Positions 20,827 to 29,047 of a stretch of DNA of 35,478 nucleotides are shown here, one piece after another. A program made the translations under genes and the position numbers. Each line of letters opens with the position of its first letter. The stretch's first letter is position 1. The notes beneath the pieces are model-generated. The model searched no databases. It had not been told where the DNA came from and worked only from the letters and a program-made list of their open reading frames with translations. Origin of the DNA: Bryobacterales bacterium (GTDB lineage Bacteria > Acidobacteriota > Terriglobia > Bryobacterales > UBA6623); assembly GCA_022823865.1 (NCBI GenBank), contig JAJEHF010000210.1, positions 1 to 35,478 of the forward strand, read 5' to 3'.

Positions 20827-22785
20827 CTAGCGCGTCCCCAGGCGAAACTGCAGGTACCTGGTCTCGTTCTTGGCAACTTCAATGGATCGCTGGGACGAGA
20901 GCCGGCCCAGCACGATGCGGACCTCATGGCGGCCCGGGCTGACCGCCAAGCGCGCGTTGGTCGTGCGTCCGGTATCGCGTCCGTCGAGAATGATGCGGGC
21001 TTCCGGTGGCTCGCTGCTGACGAGCAATACAGCGCCGATCCGCTCCAGTGGCAAATTGACGATCAGCGCCGCCTCCGAAACCTCGACCGTTCGATGCAAC
21101 TCGCTGTAGCCGTCTCGGCGGGCGACGAGCCTGCGCTTGCCCAACGGGACGCCGGCAAGCTGACACGGGGTAATACACTGCCAATCCTGGTTCCCGTCCA
21201 GGGTCACAACGACTCCGTCCACGGGGCTTCGAAAGGACACGATCCCGCCCTGCTCGGTCGCCTGAGATCCTCCCCGCGGGGAAGCCACTGGCACGGCGGC
21301 TGACGGCGACGGGAGAACGTCTCGGCCCGGCGGTCTGCCGGACTCGGGGTCTGTCATGCCCTGACCGGCAGACAGCTGCTCGGTCCGATCGCTCGACGCT
21401 TGGGGCGCATCCGCCAGTGCGCCGGTCGCGCCGTTTGCTGGCACCGAGAACCCCTCCGGCTGGCTCTCAGCCGGCCCCGCCATCTGCGCCTCTGGAACCA
21501 CTGGAGCAATCGCACTCGCGCTGGGCGCGTTTCCGGACGTCCTCGCATTTCCAAGAATCGCGTCCAACAACGAGCGCGGGTCTTCTAGCAAGCCCGGGTA
21601 GCGCACCAGCAATAGCGCCAATGCACCGATAGCGAGGACGAGCAGGGCGAAAATCAGACTCGGCCAACGCGGCCTAGGCTCGGCGACCGAGTCCTCGTCC
21701 TCGGCGGGGGGAGATCCGACGGGCAGTATGGGCTCGCTGGGAGCGCTTCCCGGCCCCGCTGAGCCCCCGCCCGTAGGCAGCGGCTGCCGCAACGTCGGGT
21801 CCTCGTGAACCGGCAGCCTCCGGCTGACAGGACTCGGCAAGCCCGCTTCGCCGCCCGTCGACTCGGCTGACCGGGGATCCGGACCTGAACCACTGTCCGA
21901 GGCCCAGTCGAAGCCGGCCTGACCTTGGTCTCGGTCCAAGCCGATGGGAGGCGCTAGCCCCGACAGCCCCTGCGCGGAGTCCGCGAACGCCCGGGCGAAC
22001 TCCTCACAGCTGCTGAAGCGGTCTTGCGGGGACTTCTGCAGTGCCCTGAGGACGACCCGCTCCAGAGATGCCGGCACGTCTGGCACGTACGCGCGCAAGG
22101 GCTCCGGGTCATCGTGAACGATCTTGAACAGCGTGGCCGCGACAGCCGGGGCCTCGAACGGCTTGACACCGCAGAGCACCTCGTAGGCGATCACTGCCAG
22201 CGAGAACTGGTCGGCCCGCCCATCGACTTGCCGCCCTTGCACTTGCTCGGGAGACATGTAGTTTGGCGTGCCGAATACCGTGCCCGCCCGCGTCGCCTGC
22301 CCGGAGGCGATTCGCGCCACGCCGAAGTCCAGGAGCTTTACGCTCGGGCCAGACACCATGATGTTGGCCGGCTTAACATCGCGATGCACGACGCCGTTGG
22401 CGCTGGCATAGTCGAGAGCCGAGCCCGCCTTTTCCAGCAACGCCACCAAGAATTCCAGCTTGCGGTCCGGCACGACGGGCCCGGACAGAATGTCGGCCAG
22501 GCTGCGCCCCTCCACCAGTTCCATCGCGACATAGGCGAGGCCGTCCTGCTCGCCGGCGTCGAAGATCGTGACGATCCCGGGGTGCGACAGCCGACCCGCC
22601 AGCCGGGCCTCGCGAACCAGCCGGTCGCGCATGCCCTCGATCTCGCTCGGGTCGGCGTGCGCTGCGAGCCGGATGGTCTTCAGCGCGACTTCGCGATCAA
22701 TCTGGGGGTCGTGCGCTCGATATACGACGCCCATCGCCCCGCGGCCCAGCTCGGAGACAATCCTGTACCGTCCGATCTGTTTCAT
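20827..22785 (-). CDS. Membrane Ser/Thr protein kinase with PEGA domains
   Basis: A 652-residue Hanks-type kinase. The N-terminal kinase domain (1-270) has the glycine loop GRGAMG (14-19), Lys36, the catalytic HRDVKPAN (Asp136) and DFG (Asp153), and a FGTPNYMSPEQ activation segment. A Pro/Ser/Gly-rich linker follows, then one membrane helix near residue 385-405 (LIFALLVLAIGALALLLV), another low-complexity linker, and two C-terminal PEGA-type repeats (about 515-585 and 590-645) with the VTLDGNQDWQCITPCQL and ARIILDGRDTGRT elements. The C-terminal part is therefore outside the cytoplasm. Its gene heads the run with uvrA, CPBP protease and mtnA. The substrate is unknown; a link between envelope signalling and DNA repair is only an inference. 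Confidence 0.93.
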   Translation of the reverse strand: MKQIGRYRIVSELGRGAMGVVYRAHDPQIDREVALKTIRLAAHADPSEIEGMRDRLVREARLAGRLSHPGIVTIFDAGEQDGLAYVAMELVEGRSLADILSGPVVPDRKLEFLVALLEKAGSALDYASANGVVHRDVKPANIMVSGPSVKLLDFGVARIASGQATRAGTVFGTPNYMSPEQVQGRQVDGRADQFSLAVIAYEVLCGVKPFEAPAVAATLFKIVHDDPEPLRAYVPDVPASLERVVLRALQKSPQDRFSSCEEFARAFADSAQGLSGLAPPIGLDRDQGQAGFDWASDSGSGPDPRSAESTGGEAGLPSPVSRRLPVHEDPTLRQPLPTGGGSAGPGSAPSEPILPVGSPPAEDEDSVAEPRPRWPSLIFALLVLAIGALALLLVRYPGLLEDPRSLLDAILGNARTSGNAPSASAIAPVVPEAQMAGPAESQPEGFSVPANGATGALADAPQASSDRTEQLSAGQGMTDPESGRPPGRDVLPSPSAAVPVASPRGGSQATEQGGIVSFRSPVDGVVVTLDGNQDWQCITPCQLAGVPLGKRRLVARRDGYSELHRTVEVSEAALIVNLPLERIGAVLLVSSEPPEARIILDGRDTGRTTNARLAVSPGRHEVRIVLGRLSSQRSIEVAKNETRYLQFRLGTR

Positions 22786-22864
22786 CCACGGGCTACGTAT
22801 GCTGCCACTGTATCACGCTGACGGCGCATCGGCACCGGCCGCATGTGCCCGCTTGGGCCCGCGC

Positions 22865-22870
22865 TATAGT
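22865..22870 (+). promoter_or_regulatory. -10-like box TATAGT with leaderless geometry
   Basis: TATAGT ends 6 nt before ATG 22877. Transcription would begin at or within a base of the start codon, and there is no Shine-Dalgarno. No good -35 is seen. The 91-bp gap is shared with the divergent kinase operon. Confidence 0.45.
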
Positions 22871-22876
22871 GTGGGC

Positions 22877-24295
22877 ATGCTCAGGTTCGCGCCGGTATCG
22901 CTGGTCTTGCTGGCAGGTGTGCTGCAGGGTGCCGACTGGCCGCAGTTCCGCGGGCCGGAAGGCACTGGTATCGCACGAGGCGGGCCGCTGCCCATGCGGT
23001 TCGGGGAAGACACGAATCTGGTATGGAAGACGGCGATGCCGAGCGGCCATTCCTCGCCCGTGGTTGCCGGAGACAAGATCTACCTGACGGCGTTCGAGGC
23101 CGGGAAGCTGCTCGTCCTGGCCGTCGCGCGGGACTCGGGTGAAATGCTGTGGATCCGCGAGGTGCCGCGGCCGCGTCAGGAACCGTTCCAGCGCACGCAC
23201 GGCCCGGCATCGCCGTCACCGGTGACCGACGGCGAGAACGTCTACGTGTTCTTCGGCGATTTCGGAGTGATCTCCTACGACTCCGAGGGCACTGAGCGCT
23301 GGCGGCACCCGCTCGGTCCGTTCATCAACCAGAACGGCCACGGCTCGTCGCCGATTCTGGCCGATGGGAAGCTGTTGATCGTCTGCGACCAGCAGGTGGG
23401 CTCCTACCTGCTCGCTCTCGACACCGAGACGGGCGAGACGGTGTGGAAGGCCGAGCGCCCTGCCAGCACGCGGGGCTACGGCACCGCGGGAGTGTTCCGG
23501 ACGCCGAACGGCGAGGCGCAGGTGGTCGTGCCGGGCGCCTACCGGGTCTCGGCATACTCGCTGGAATCCGGCGAAGAGCTGTGGTGGGTCAACGGATTCG
23601 CATGGCAGCTCAAGTGCGTGCCCCTCTTTGACGGCGATACCGTCTACATCAACGGCTGGGAGATCGGCGGGGATCCCGGGCAGCAGCGGGAGACGCCCTC
23701 GTTCGCCGACGTGCTCGCGAAGCACGACAAGGACGGTGACGGCGCGCTATCTCAGGCCGAAGCCCCGGAGGAACGCCTCAAGCAGGCCCATCCGTGGTCG
23801 GAAGCCGACCTGGGCGGCGATGGCAAGCTGGACGAGCGCGACTGGTACTTCTACGCCGCCCGCCGGGCCCCGGTGAACAATCTGGTCGCGATACGCCCCG
23901 GCTCCCTCCGGGGCGACATCACGCAATCCGGAGTGCTGTGGCGCTATATCAAGTCACTGCCGAACACGCCCTCTCCGCTGCTCTACGAAGGCACGATCTA
24001 TCTCGTGAAGGACGGCGGGATCTTCAGCAGCGTCGACCCCGTCAAGGGCAGCGGGTACAAGGTCGATCGACTGCGGGACGCGATCGACAAGTACTGGGCC
24101 TCGCCCGTGGCCGGCGATGGCAAGATCTACACCGTCAGCGAGGGCTGTATGATCAGCGCGATCGCTCCGGGAGCGGAGTGGGAGGTGCTTGCGACAAGCA
24201 CGCTGGATGGCACGTGCTTCGCAACACCTGCAATCGTTGACGGAAGGATCTACGTGCGCACCTTGCAAGCGATGTACAGCTTCGGCTTGCAATGA
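22877..24295 (+). CDS. Secreted PQQ-like beta-propeller protein with EF-hand loop
   Basis: A 472-residue exported protein. A short signal peptide (1-18) precedes WPQFRGPEGTGIA, the opening typical of PQQ-like/BamB-like propeller proteins of Acidobacteriota and Planctomycetota. Repeating blades follow: SSPVVAGDKIYL, LALDTETGETVWK, YSLESGEELWW, ASPVAGDGKIYTVS and TPAIVDGRIYVRTL. Inserted at 284-295 is a perfect EF-hand calcium loop (DKDGDGALSQAE) and at 311-322 a degenerate second loop. No PQQ-dehydrogenase catalytic residues were identified, so it is more likely a binding or scaffold protein than an enzyme. ATG 22877 is chosen by the signal peptide. Its stop overlaps the next gene by 4 nt (ATGA). 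Confidence 0.85.
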   Translation: MLRFAPVSLVLLAGVLQGADWPQFRGPEGTGIARGGPLPMRFGEDTNLVWKTAMPSGHSSPVVAGDKIYLTAFEAGKLLVLAVARDSGEMLWIREVPRPRQEPFQRTHGPASPSPVTDGENVYVFFGDFGVISYDSEGTERWRHPLGPFINQNGHGSSPILADGKLLIVCDQQVGSYLLALDTETGETVWKAERPASTRGYGTAGVFRTPNGEAQVVVPGAYRVSAYSLESGEELWWVNGFAWQLKCVPLFDGDTVYINGWEIGGDPGQQRETPSFADVLAKHDKDGDGALSQAEAPEERLKQAHPWSEADLGGDGKLDERDWYFYAARRAPVNNLVAIRPGSLRGDITQSGVLWRYIKSLPNTPSPLLYEGTIYLVKDGGIFSSVDPVKGSGYKVDRLRDAIDKYWASPVAGDGKIYTVSEGCMISAIAPGAEWEVLATSTLDGTCFATPAIVDGRIYVRTLQAMYSFGLQ

Positions 24296-25287
24296 AGCTC
24301 GCCTCCACGCCCGGCCGGAGCCGTCTGGCGCGATTGCTGGCGAAAATGGCGCTGTTCGGGGCGGCTGCCTCGCTGCCGGTGGCAGGCCACGTGCTCAGCG
24401 TCAGCCACGGGTCTCTGCTACAGGACGGCAGCAACTTGCTCTACGAGCTCCGCATGCCGCTGTCGGAGGCTCCCCAGGACGATGATCGAGCGCGGATTCT
24501 GCTAAGCGCCTTTCTCGTCCTCGATGGCGACCAGCCGGGGGAGCGAGTCGATGGGCGGTGCAACGAAGACACGGGCCAAGGCCTACTCCTCTGCACGGCG
24601 ACCTACCAGTTTCCCGAGCCGCCCAAGGCGGTCACCGCGCAGTGCGAGTTCCCCGCCGTGACGGTGCCGCAGCACGTGCACGTGCTGCGGTCCGGCGAAG
24701 GCGACATGGTACGCCAAACGGTGTTCGACATCACCTATACGGAAGCAGAGATCCGATTCACTCCGCCGACGTGGCAGGAGACGGTGGCGACCGAGTCTGG
24801 AGCGGGGTTCCGAAGAGCGCTCACCAGCCCGGAACTGCTGCTGTTCTTGCTCGCGCTCGCACTGGCGGGGCGATCCAGGCGGGAGTTCGCGGCGTGCGCC
24901 GGCGGGTTCCTGGCGGCCCAAGCGCTGGTCGGCGTGCTCGGCGGCGTGATCGGGCTGGCACCGCCTGTGCGGTTCCTGGAGGCGGCGATCGCCCTGACCG
25001 TGGCCTACCTCGCCTCGGAGATCCTGTTCCTGCCCGACGCGAGCATGCGGTGGCTGGCTTGCGGCGCGATGGGGACGTTCCACGGCCTGTTCTTCGCCAC
25101 TCTGCTGGGATCAGCTCAAATGAGTCCGGCCTACTTCCTGCCGGGAGCGCTTGCCGGCGAGGGCCTGGCGCTAGCCTTGCTGGGAAGCGTTCGCCTGCGC
25201 TACGTCGGTTCGCGCACGGAGCAGCTCGGCGCGATCTTGCTGCTCGTTTGCGGATTGGGCTGGTTTGGGCTCAGGGTGATCCGATAA
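24292..25287 (+). CDS. HupE/UreJ-like membrane protein with extracytoplasmic domain
   Basis: A 331-residue protein. Residues 1-32 look like a signal peptide, followed by a soluble domain of about 130 residues (GHVLSVSHGSLLQDGSN onward), then six or more membrane helices. The membrane part, with ALTSPELLLFLLALALAG, FLEAAIALTVAYLASEILF and the FHGLFFATLL helix carrying the family His, resembles the HupE/UreJ_2 group, whose members are proposed metal (often nickel) or accessory transporters. The start ATG overlaps the stop of the propeller gene as ATGA, so the two proteins are translationally coupled and probably work together in the envelope. No hydrogenase or urease genes are nearby. The function is not known. 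Confidence 0.75.
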   Translation: MKLASTPGRSRLARLLAKMALFGAAASLPVAGHVLSVSHGSLLQDGSNLLYELRMPLSEAPQDDDRARILLSAFLVLDGDQPGERVDGRCNEDTGQGLLLCTATYQFPEPPKAVTAQCEFPAVTVPQHVHVLRSGEGDMVRQTVFDITYTEAEIRFTPPTWQETVATESGAGFRRALTSPELLLFLLALALAGRSRREFAACAGGFLAAQALVGVLGGVIGLAPPVRFLEAAIALTVAYLASEILFLPDASMRWLACGAMGTFHGLFFATLLGSAQMSPAYFLPGALAGEGLALALLGSVRLRYVGSRTEQLGAILLLVCGLGWFGLRVIR

Positions 25288-25306
25288 GTTGCTGAAGCGT
25301 AGCGAC

Positions 25307-25669
25307 CTATTCGGCCCTTTCGCCCGAGAAGGTCATCCCGTACGCATCCCAGCTTCCCCTGCCCTTTAGCTGGCCGTTCTCTAGCGTCCCTTCGACCTTC
25401 AACTCGGCGCTGTATCCGGCTTCTGACGAATAGAGCTTGCCACTGAGTTCGAGGCGGCCGTCCTTGAAGGTGCCTTCGAGCTTCTGCCCATCCGTCGTCA
25501 CTGACACCGCGTCGCCGTCTTGCTCGACTTGCCACTCCGTGTGGCGGATGCCGCCTTCGGTATCCCAGACCAGCTTCCACTTCCCTGCAACGCTCTCCGC
25601 GAATGCACTCTGGGGGGCCAAGCAGACCAGCAACGCTAGCAACGTGAATAAGTTCGCTGTCAGACGCAT
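25307..25669 (-). CDS. Secreted small beta-rich protein, paralog 1
   Basis: A 120-residue exported protein: signal peptide 1-24 (LLALLVCLAPQSAFA), then a 96-residue domain made of alternating short strands, SVAGKWKLVWDTEGGIRHTE, DGQKLEGTFKDGRLELSG and later repeats of the same type ending GMTFSGERAE. The layout suggests a small lipocalin-like or beta-sandwich fold, but I do not recognise a named family. It is about 67% identical over the mature part (65 of 97 positions, counted by hand) to the protein at 25922-26284, on the same strand. ATG 25669 is chosen because the signal begins there; a TACTAT box lies 9 nt upstream. It converges with the HupE-like gene. The role is unknown. Confidence 0.75.
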   Translation of the reverse strand: MRLTANLFTLLALLVCLAPQSAFAESVAGKWKLVWDTEGGIRHTEWQVEQDGDAVSVTTDGQKLEGTFKDGRLELSGKLYSSEAGYSAELKVEGTLENGQLKGRGSWDAYGMTFSGERAE

Positions 25670-25921
25670 TTCACTCAGATAGTACCGCACCGCCTCTCCA
25701 CACTGGCCGAGCCGGCCTTTCGTGGCCAAGGGTGGGCGTTAGCTACGGCAAGACGCGAAGCGCACGCCCTGTCGAAGCGCCAGTAGCATCATTCAACACT
25801 TGTTCTGCTCCGCAGGTGGCCCCGAACCCGGCCTCGGAATCGTGCGCTGCCGCAAATCGAGGCACCCATTCGAGAATCCCGCGCCGGTCAGAGCGGCCAC
25901 AGGCGAGGCGGCAAGAGCGAG
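25670..25921. other. Spacer between tandem secreted paralogs
   Basis: 252 bp with no recognisable gene. It contains the TACTAT -10-like box at 25679-25684 in front of paralog 1. The duplication evidently did not keep a recognisable copy of the upstream region. Confidence 0.35.
25679..25684 (-). promoter_or_regulatory. -10-like box TACTAT before paralog 1
   Basis: On the minus strand TACTAT ends 9 nt before ATG 25669; no Shine-Dalgarno is visible. This fits a very short or absent leader. Confidence 0.3.
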
Positions 25922-26284
25922 CTACTTGTCCCGCTCCCCCACGAAGGACAAGGCATACCCAGCCCAACTTCCCTTCCCTCTCAGCCGCCCGTTCACGAGT
26001 GTCCCTTCGGCTTTCATCTCTGCACTGTAGCCGGCTCGGGCGGCATGGAGCTTGCCGCTGACTTCGAGATGCCCGTCCTTGAAAGTGCCCTCGATCTTCT
26101 GCCCGTCTGTCTCGACAGAGACCGTCTCGCCATCTTGGCTGATGTCCCAGACGGTGTGGCGGACGCCGCCTTGCGTGTCCCAGACCAAGTTCCACTTACC
26201 TGCGATGCTCTCCGCCAGTGCGCACTGCGGAACCAAGCAGACCAGCAGCGCTAGGAAAGGAAGCATAGTCGTTCTACGATGCAT
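25922..26284 (-). CDS. Secreted small beta-rich protein, paralog 2
   Basis: A 120-residue exported protein, the tandem paralog of the one at 25307-25669. Signal peptide 1-24 (LALLVCLVPQCALA), then ESIAGKWNLVWDTQGGVRHT, DGQKIEGTFKDGHLEVSGKL and a closing GYALSFVGERDK. Conserved between the two copies are the GKW-LVWDT-GG, TDGQK-EGTFKDG, AGYSAE and GSW blocks, which are likely to define the fold or ligand site. ATG 26284 or ATG 26266 could be the start; both leave the same mature protein. It lies 83 nt downstream of the sulfatase stop on the same strand and may be co-transcribed with it. The function is unknown. Confidence 0.75.
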   Translation of the reverse strand: MHRRTTMLPFLALLVCLVPQCALAESIAGKWNLVWDTQGGVRHTVWDISQDGETVSVETDGQKIEGTFKDGHLEVSGKLHAARAGYSAEMKAEGTLVNGRLRGKGSWAGYALSFVGERDK

Positions 26285-26367
26285 TTGAACGATATGGTGT
26301 CACAACGCGGGCCCACGTGGCAGTTCCCCAGCGGACAGCTCGGATGAAACCGAGTCTAGCCTCTGCA

Positions 26368-27888
26368 TCAATCGCTGAACTCCAGGCCGTCACGATCGTC
26401 GCCGTACTGCTCCCGCAACTCGTATAGCGTTTGCTTGAGCGCCTTGATTCGTCCCTGCTGGGACGGGTCATCGTAGATGTTGCTCACCTCGAGCGGGTCG
26501 GACTCCAGGTCGTAGAACTCCCAGAACGGATCCCGCACGTTCGCGCGCGCTCCCCGGACTACTGCCTCGCCATCCGGACCGACATCGTTGTCATAGAAGT
26601 AGATCAGCTTGTAGCGCTGCGTCCGGACTCCCAAGTGCGCGGGGATGTTGAAGTGCGCGCGGTTCATCCAATAGCGGTAGTAAACGGCCTCGCGCCAGTC
26701 CGACGGGGCCGAGCCGCTGGCGATCCCGAGGAAGCTCCGCCCCTGCATGTCGGCGGGAACCGACAGCCCGGCCGCCTCCAGCAGAGTCGGGGCGAAGTCG
26801 AGATTCTGGACCAGCTCACCGGCGACAGTGCCGGCGGGGATCTTCTCCGGCCAACGGATCAGCAGCGGGATCCGGAAGGCCGGCTCATACATGAAGCGCT
26901 TGTCGTACAGGCCGTGCTCGCCAAGGAAGAAGCCTTGGTCGGAGGTGTACACGACCAGCGTGTTCTCGGCCAGGTCGTTTCGGTCGAGATACTCAAGGAG
27001 CCTGCCCATGTTTTCGTCAATCGAGTACACGCACTGCAGGTAGCGTCGCATGTAGATCTGGTACTGCGCCTTGCGAAGCGCCGCGCCTCGCAGCCCTGCA
27101 AGGTCGCGAATCCATCGCTCCACATCTTCCGGCTCGTAGCGCACGCGCCTGAGAAACCATGTCCACTCGGGCGCGCCGTAAGAGGTGTGGCGGCGCCCGA
27201 TTGTTTCGACCGTCTCGCGTAGCGCGATTCGCTCGGACACGTCCTCGTTCAGCGTGGGCGGCTCGTGGATGGGATCCGCGAACATGTCCTCGTGCTCGCG
27301 CTTCGGCACGAATATGTCATGCGGGGCCTTGTGGTGGTACATCAGGAAAAACGGCTTGCCCTCGGGGCGCCCGTCTAGGAATTTCAGCGCCTCGTCAGTG
27401 ATCACGTCCGTCACATAGCCTTCGCTCCGCTCTTGTTCGGGCCATTCGCCCGTCCGGCGGAGGAACGGATCGTAGTAGAGTCCCTGACCGGGCAGGACCG
27501 CATATTCGTCAAAACCGGTCGGTTCACTCTTGAGGTGCCACTTGCCCATCATGCCGGTGTAGTAGCCGGCTGACTGTAAGAGCTTGGCCAGCGTCTGCTG
27601 CGAACCATCGAAGGTATCCGACAGAGTCAGGACGCCGTTCTTGTGGCTATGCTTGCCGGTCAAGATCACAGCCCGGCTGGGAGTGCAGATCGAGTTCGTC
27701 ACGAACGCCGCATCGAAGCGCGCGCCCTCGCTTGCGAGCCGGTCGAGATTCGGCGTCGAGATCAGCCTGCTGTCGTACGCGCTCAGCGCCGGGACGGCAT
27801 GGTCGTCGCTCATTACGAAGATGATGTTGGGCGCTGCGAACGCGAGCGCGGGAAGCAGGACCAAGGCCAAGGCGCGGATCGACGGCAT
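26368..27888 (-). CDS. Secreted sulfatase (formylglycine type)
   Basis: A 506-residue alkaline-phosphatase-fold sulfatase, hydrolysing sulfate esters. Residues 1-19 are a signal peptide. NIIFVMSDDHAVPALSAY supplies the metal-binding Asp28-Asp29. The key motif CTPSRAVILTGKHSHKNG has Cys68 (C-x-P-S-R), which must be oxidised to formylglycine by a maturase not found in this window. MMGKWHLK and VVYTSDQGFFLGEHGLYDKR supply further active-site residues, and the C-terminus has the usual small subdomain (FYDLESDPLEVSNI). The protein resembles sulfatases acting on sulfated polysaccharides or glycosaminoglycan fragments, but the substrate is not defined. It is divergent from KDG kinase and followed by two secreted paralogs. 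Confidence 0.92.
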   Translation of the reverse strand: MPSIRALALVLLPALAFAAPNIIFVMSDDHAVPALSAYDSRLISTPNLDRLASEGARFDAAFVTNSICTPSRAVILTGKHSHKNGVLTLSDTFDGSQQTLAKLLQSAGYYTGMMGKWHLKSEPTGFDEYAVLPGQGLYYDPFLRRTGEWPEQERSEGYVTDVITDEALKFLDGRPEGKPFFLMYHHKAPHDIFVPKREHEDMFADPIHEPPTLNEDVSERIALRETVETIGRRHTSYGAPEWTWFLRRVRYEPEDVERWIRDLAGLRGAALRKAQYQIYMRRYLQCVYSIDENMGRLLEYLDRNDLAENTLVVYTSDQGFFLGEHGLYDKRFMYEPAFRIPLLIRWPEKIPAGTVAGELVQNLDFAPTLLEAAGLSVPADMQGRSFLGIASGSAPSDWREAVYYRYWMNRAHFNIPAHLGVRTQRYKLIYFYDNDVGPDGEAVVRGARANVRDPFWEFYDLESDPLEVSNIYDDPSQQGRIKALKQTLYELREQYGDDRDGLEFSD

Positions 27889-27895
27889 TGGCTAG

Positions 27896-27901
27896 ATTCT
27901 A
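27896..27901 (-). promoter_or_regulatory. -10-like box TAGAAT before the sulfatase
   Basis: TAGAAT on the minus strand ends 7 nt before ATG 27888; there is no Shine-Dalgarno and no clear -35. This is the leaderless layout also seen at the divergent KDG kinase gene. Confidence 0.45.
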
Positions 27902-27985
27902 CCGATCCATAGCGGCCGCGGACGCCCCAACTGAGGGTTCCGTGGCGGGCGGCCCGACCCGCGCGGCCGGCAATCCCTTGCAGGC

Positions 27986-27991
27986 TAAGAT
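27986..27991 (+). promoter_or_regulatory. -10-like box TAAGAT before KDG kinase
   Basis: TAAGAT ends 6 nt before ATG 27998, with no Shine-Dalgarno between. The gap to the divergent sulfatase is 109 bp. Confidence 0.45.
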
Positions 27992-27997
27992 CGAACT

Positions 27998-29035
27998 ATG
28001 GCCAAAGTCGTCACATTTGGCGAGATCATGCTGCGTCTCGCGCCGCCCTACCTAGAGCGTCCCTTCCAGTCCCCCGGCTTCGTGGCGACGTTCGGCGGAG
28101 GCGAGGCGAACGTCGCGGTTTCGACCGCGAACTACGGGATTCCGAGCTCGTTCGTCACCGCGTTTCCGGACGACAACTTCCTCGTTGACAGTTGTATCGC
28201 GCAACTCCGGGGTCTCGGCGTCGAATGCGGCGACATCGTGCGCAAGCCGGGACGTGTCGGCGTCTACTTTCTCGAGACCGGCGCGAACCAGCGTCCTTCG
28301 AAGGTGCTCTATGACCGTGCCGACAGTTCGATCGCGCTGTCCGGCCCCGGGGACTTCGACTGGGACGCAATCTTGGCTGGGGCCACTTGGTTCCACATCA
28401 CCGGCATCACGCCTGCGCTGAGCCAGGGCTGCGCCGACCTGTCGCTGGAGGCAGTGCGGGCGGCCAGGGACAAGGGCCTGACCGTTTCCTGCGATTACAA
28501 CTTTCGCAAGAAGCTCTGGAAGTACGGCAAGACCGCTCCCGAGGTCATGCAGGATGTCGTGCGGTACGTGGACGTCGGCATTGCCAACGAAGAGGACTGC
28601 CAGAAGTCGCTCGGTATCTCGGTCGAGGATGTCGATGTCGAATCGGGCAGCTTGAGCGTCGAGCGCTACGAACAGCTGGCAAAACTGATGCTCGAGCGTT
28701 TCCCGAACCTGAAGATGCAGGCCATCACTCTGAGGGAATCCGTGTCGGCCTCGCACAACGGCTGGTCAGCCTGCCTGTACGACGGGGACAGGTTCTACCT
28801 CAGCCGCAAGTACGAGATCACGCACATCGTGGACCGCGTCGGCGGCGGGGATTCGTTCTCTGGCGGACTGATCGGCGGGCTGCACCTGTTCCCCGACGAC
28901 AAGGCACAGGCCCTGGAGTTCGCAGTCGCGGCCTCTTGCCTCAAGCACTCCGTGCCCGGCGATTTCAACCGTTTCTCGGCCAAAGAGGTGCTGGCGCTGA
29001 TGCAGGGCGGCGGCTCTGGCCGCGTTGAGCGCTAG
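27998..29035 (+). CDS. kdgK: 2-keto-3-deoxygluconate kinase (PfkB family)
   Basis: Phosphorylates 2-keto-3-deoxygluconate to KDPG, feeding uronic acid and Entner-Doudoroff catabolism. The 345-residue protein begins [17 protein letters not shown] and has the PfkB N-terminal [15 protein letters not shown] substrate region and the C-terminal signature [20 protein letters not shown], with the catalytic Asp in GGGDSF. The long form with [16 protein letters not shown] in the middle is typical of bacterial KDG kinases rather than fructokinases or ribokinases, although another sugar-acid kinase cannot be excluded. It is divergent from the sulfatase, and converges with the uracil-DNA glycosylase gene, with only 12 nt between stops. 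Confidence 0.85.
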   Translation: MAKVVTFGEIMLRLAPPYLERPFQSPGFVATFGGGEANVAVSTANYGIPSSFVTAFPDDNFLVDSCIAQLRGLGVECGDIVRKPGRVGVYFLETGANQRPSKVLYDRADSSIALSGPGDFDWDAILAGATWFHITGITPALSQGCADLSLEAVRAARDKGLTVSCDYNFRKKLWKYGKTAPEVMQDVVRYVDVGIANEEDCQKSLGISVEDVDVESGSLSVERYEQLAKLMLERFPNLKMQAITLRESVSASHNGWSACLYDGDRFYLSRKYEITHIVDRVGGGDSFSGGLIGGLHLFPDDKAQALEFAVAASCLKHSVPGDFNRFSAKEVLALMQGGGSGRVER

Positions 29036-29047
29036 CCCCGGCCGGCG

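Noticed and set aside
22877..24295. Propeller protein as a PQQ-dependent alcohol dehydrogenase
   Set aside because: It is shorter than those enzymes and lacks recognisable catalytic and disulfide motifs; it fits the BamB/PQQ-like repeat class better.
26339..26354. CTCGG-N6-CCGAG hairpin after the sulfatase as a terminator
   Set aside because: Only five pairs and no T tract on either strand.
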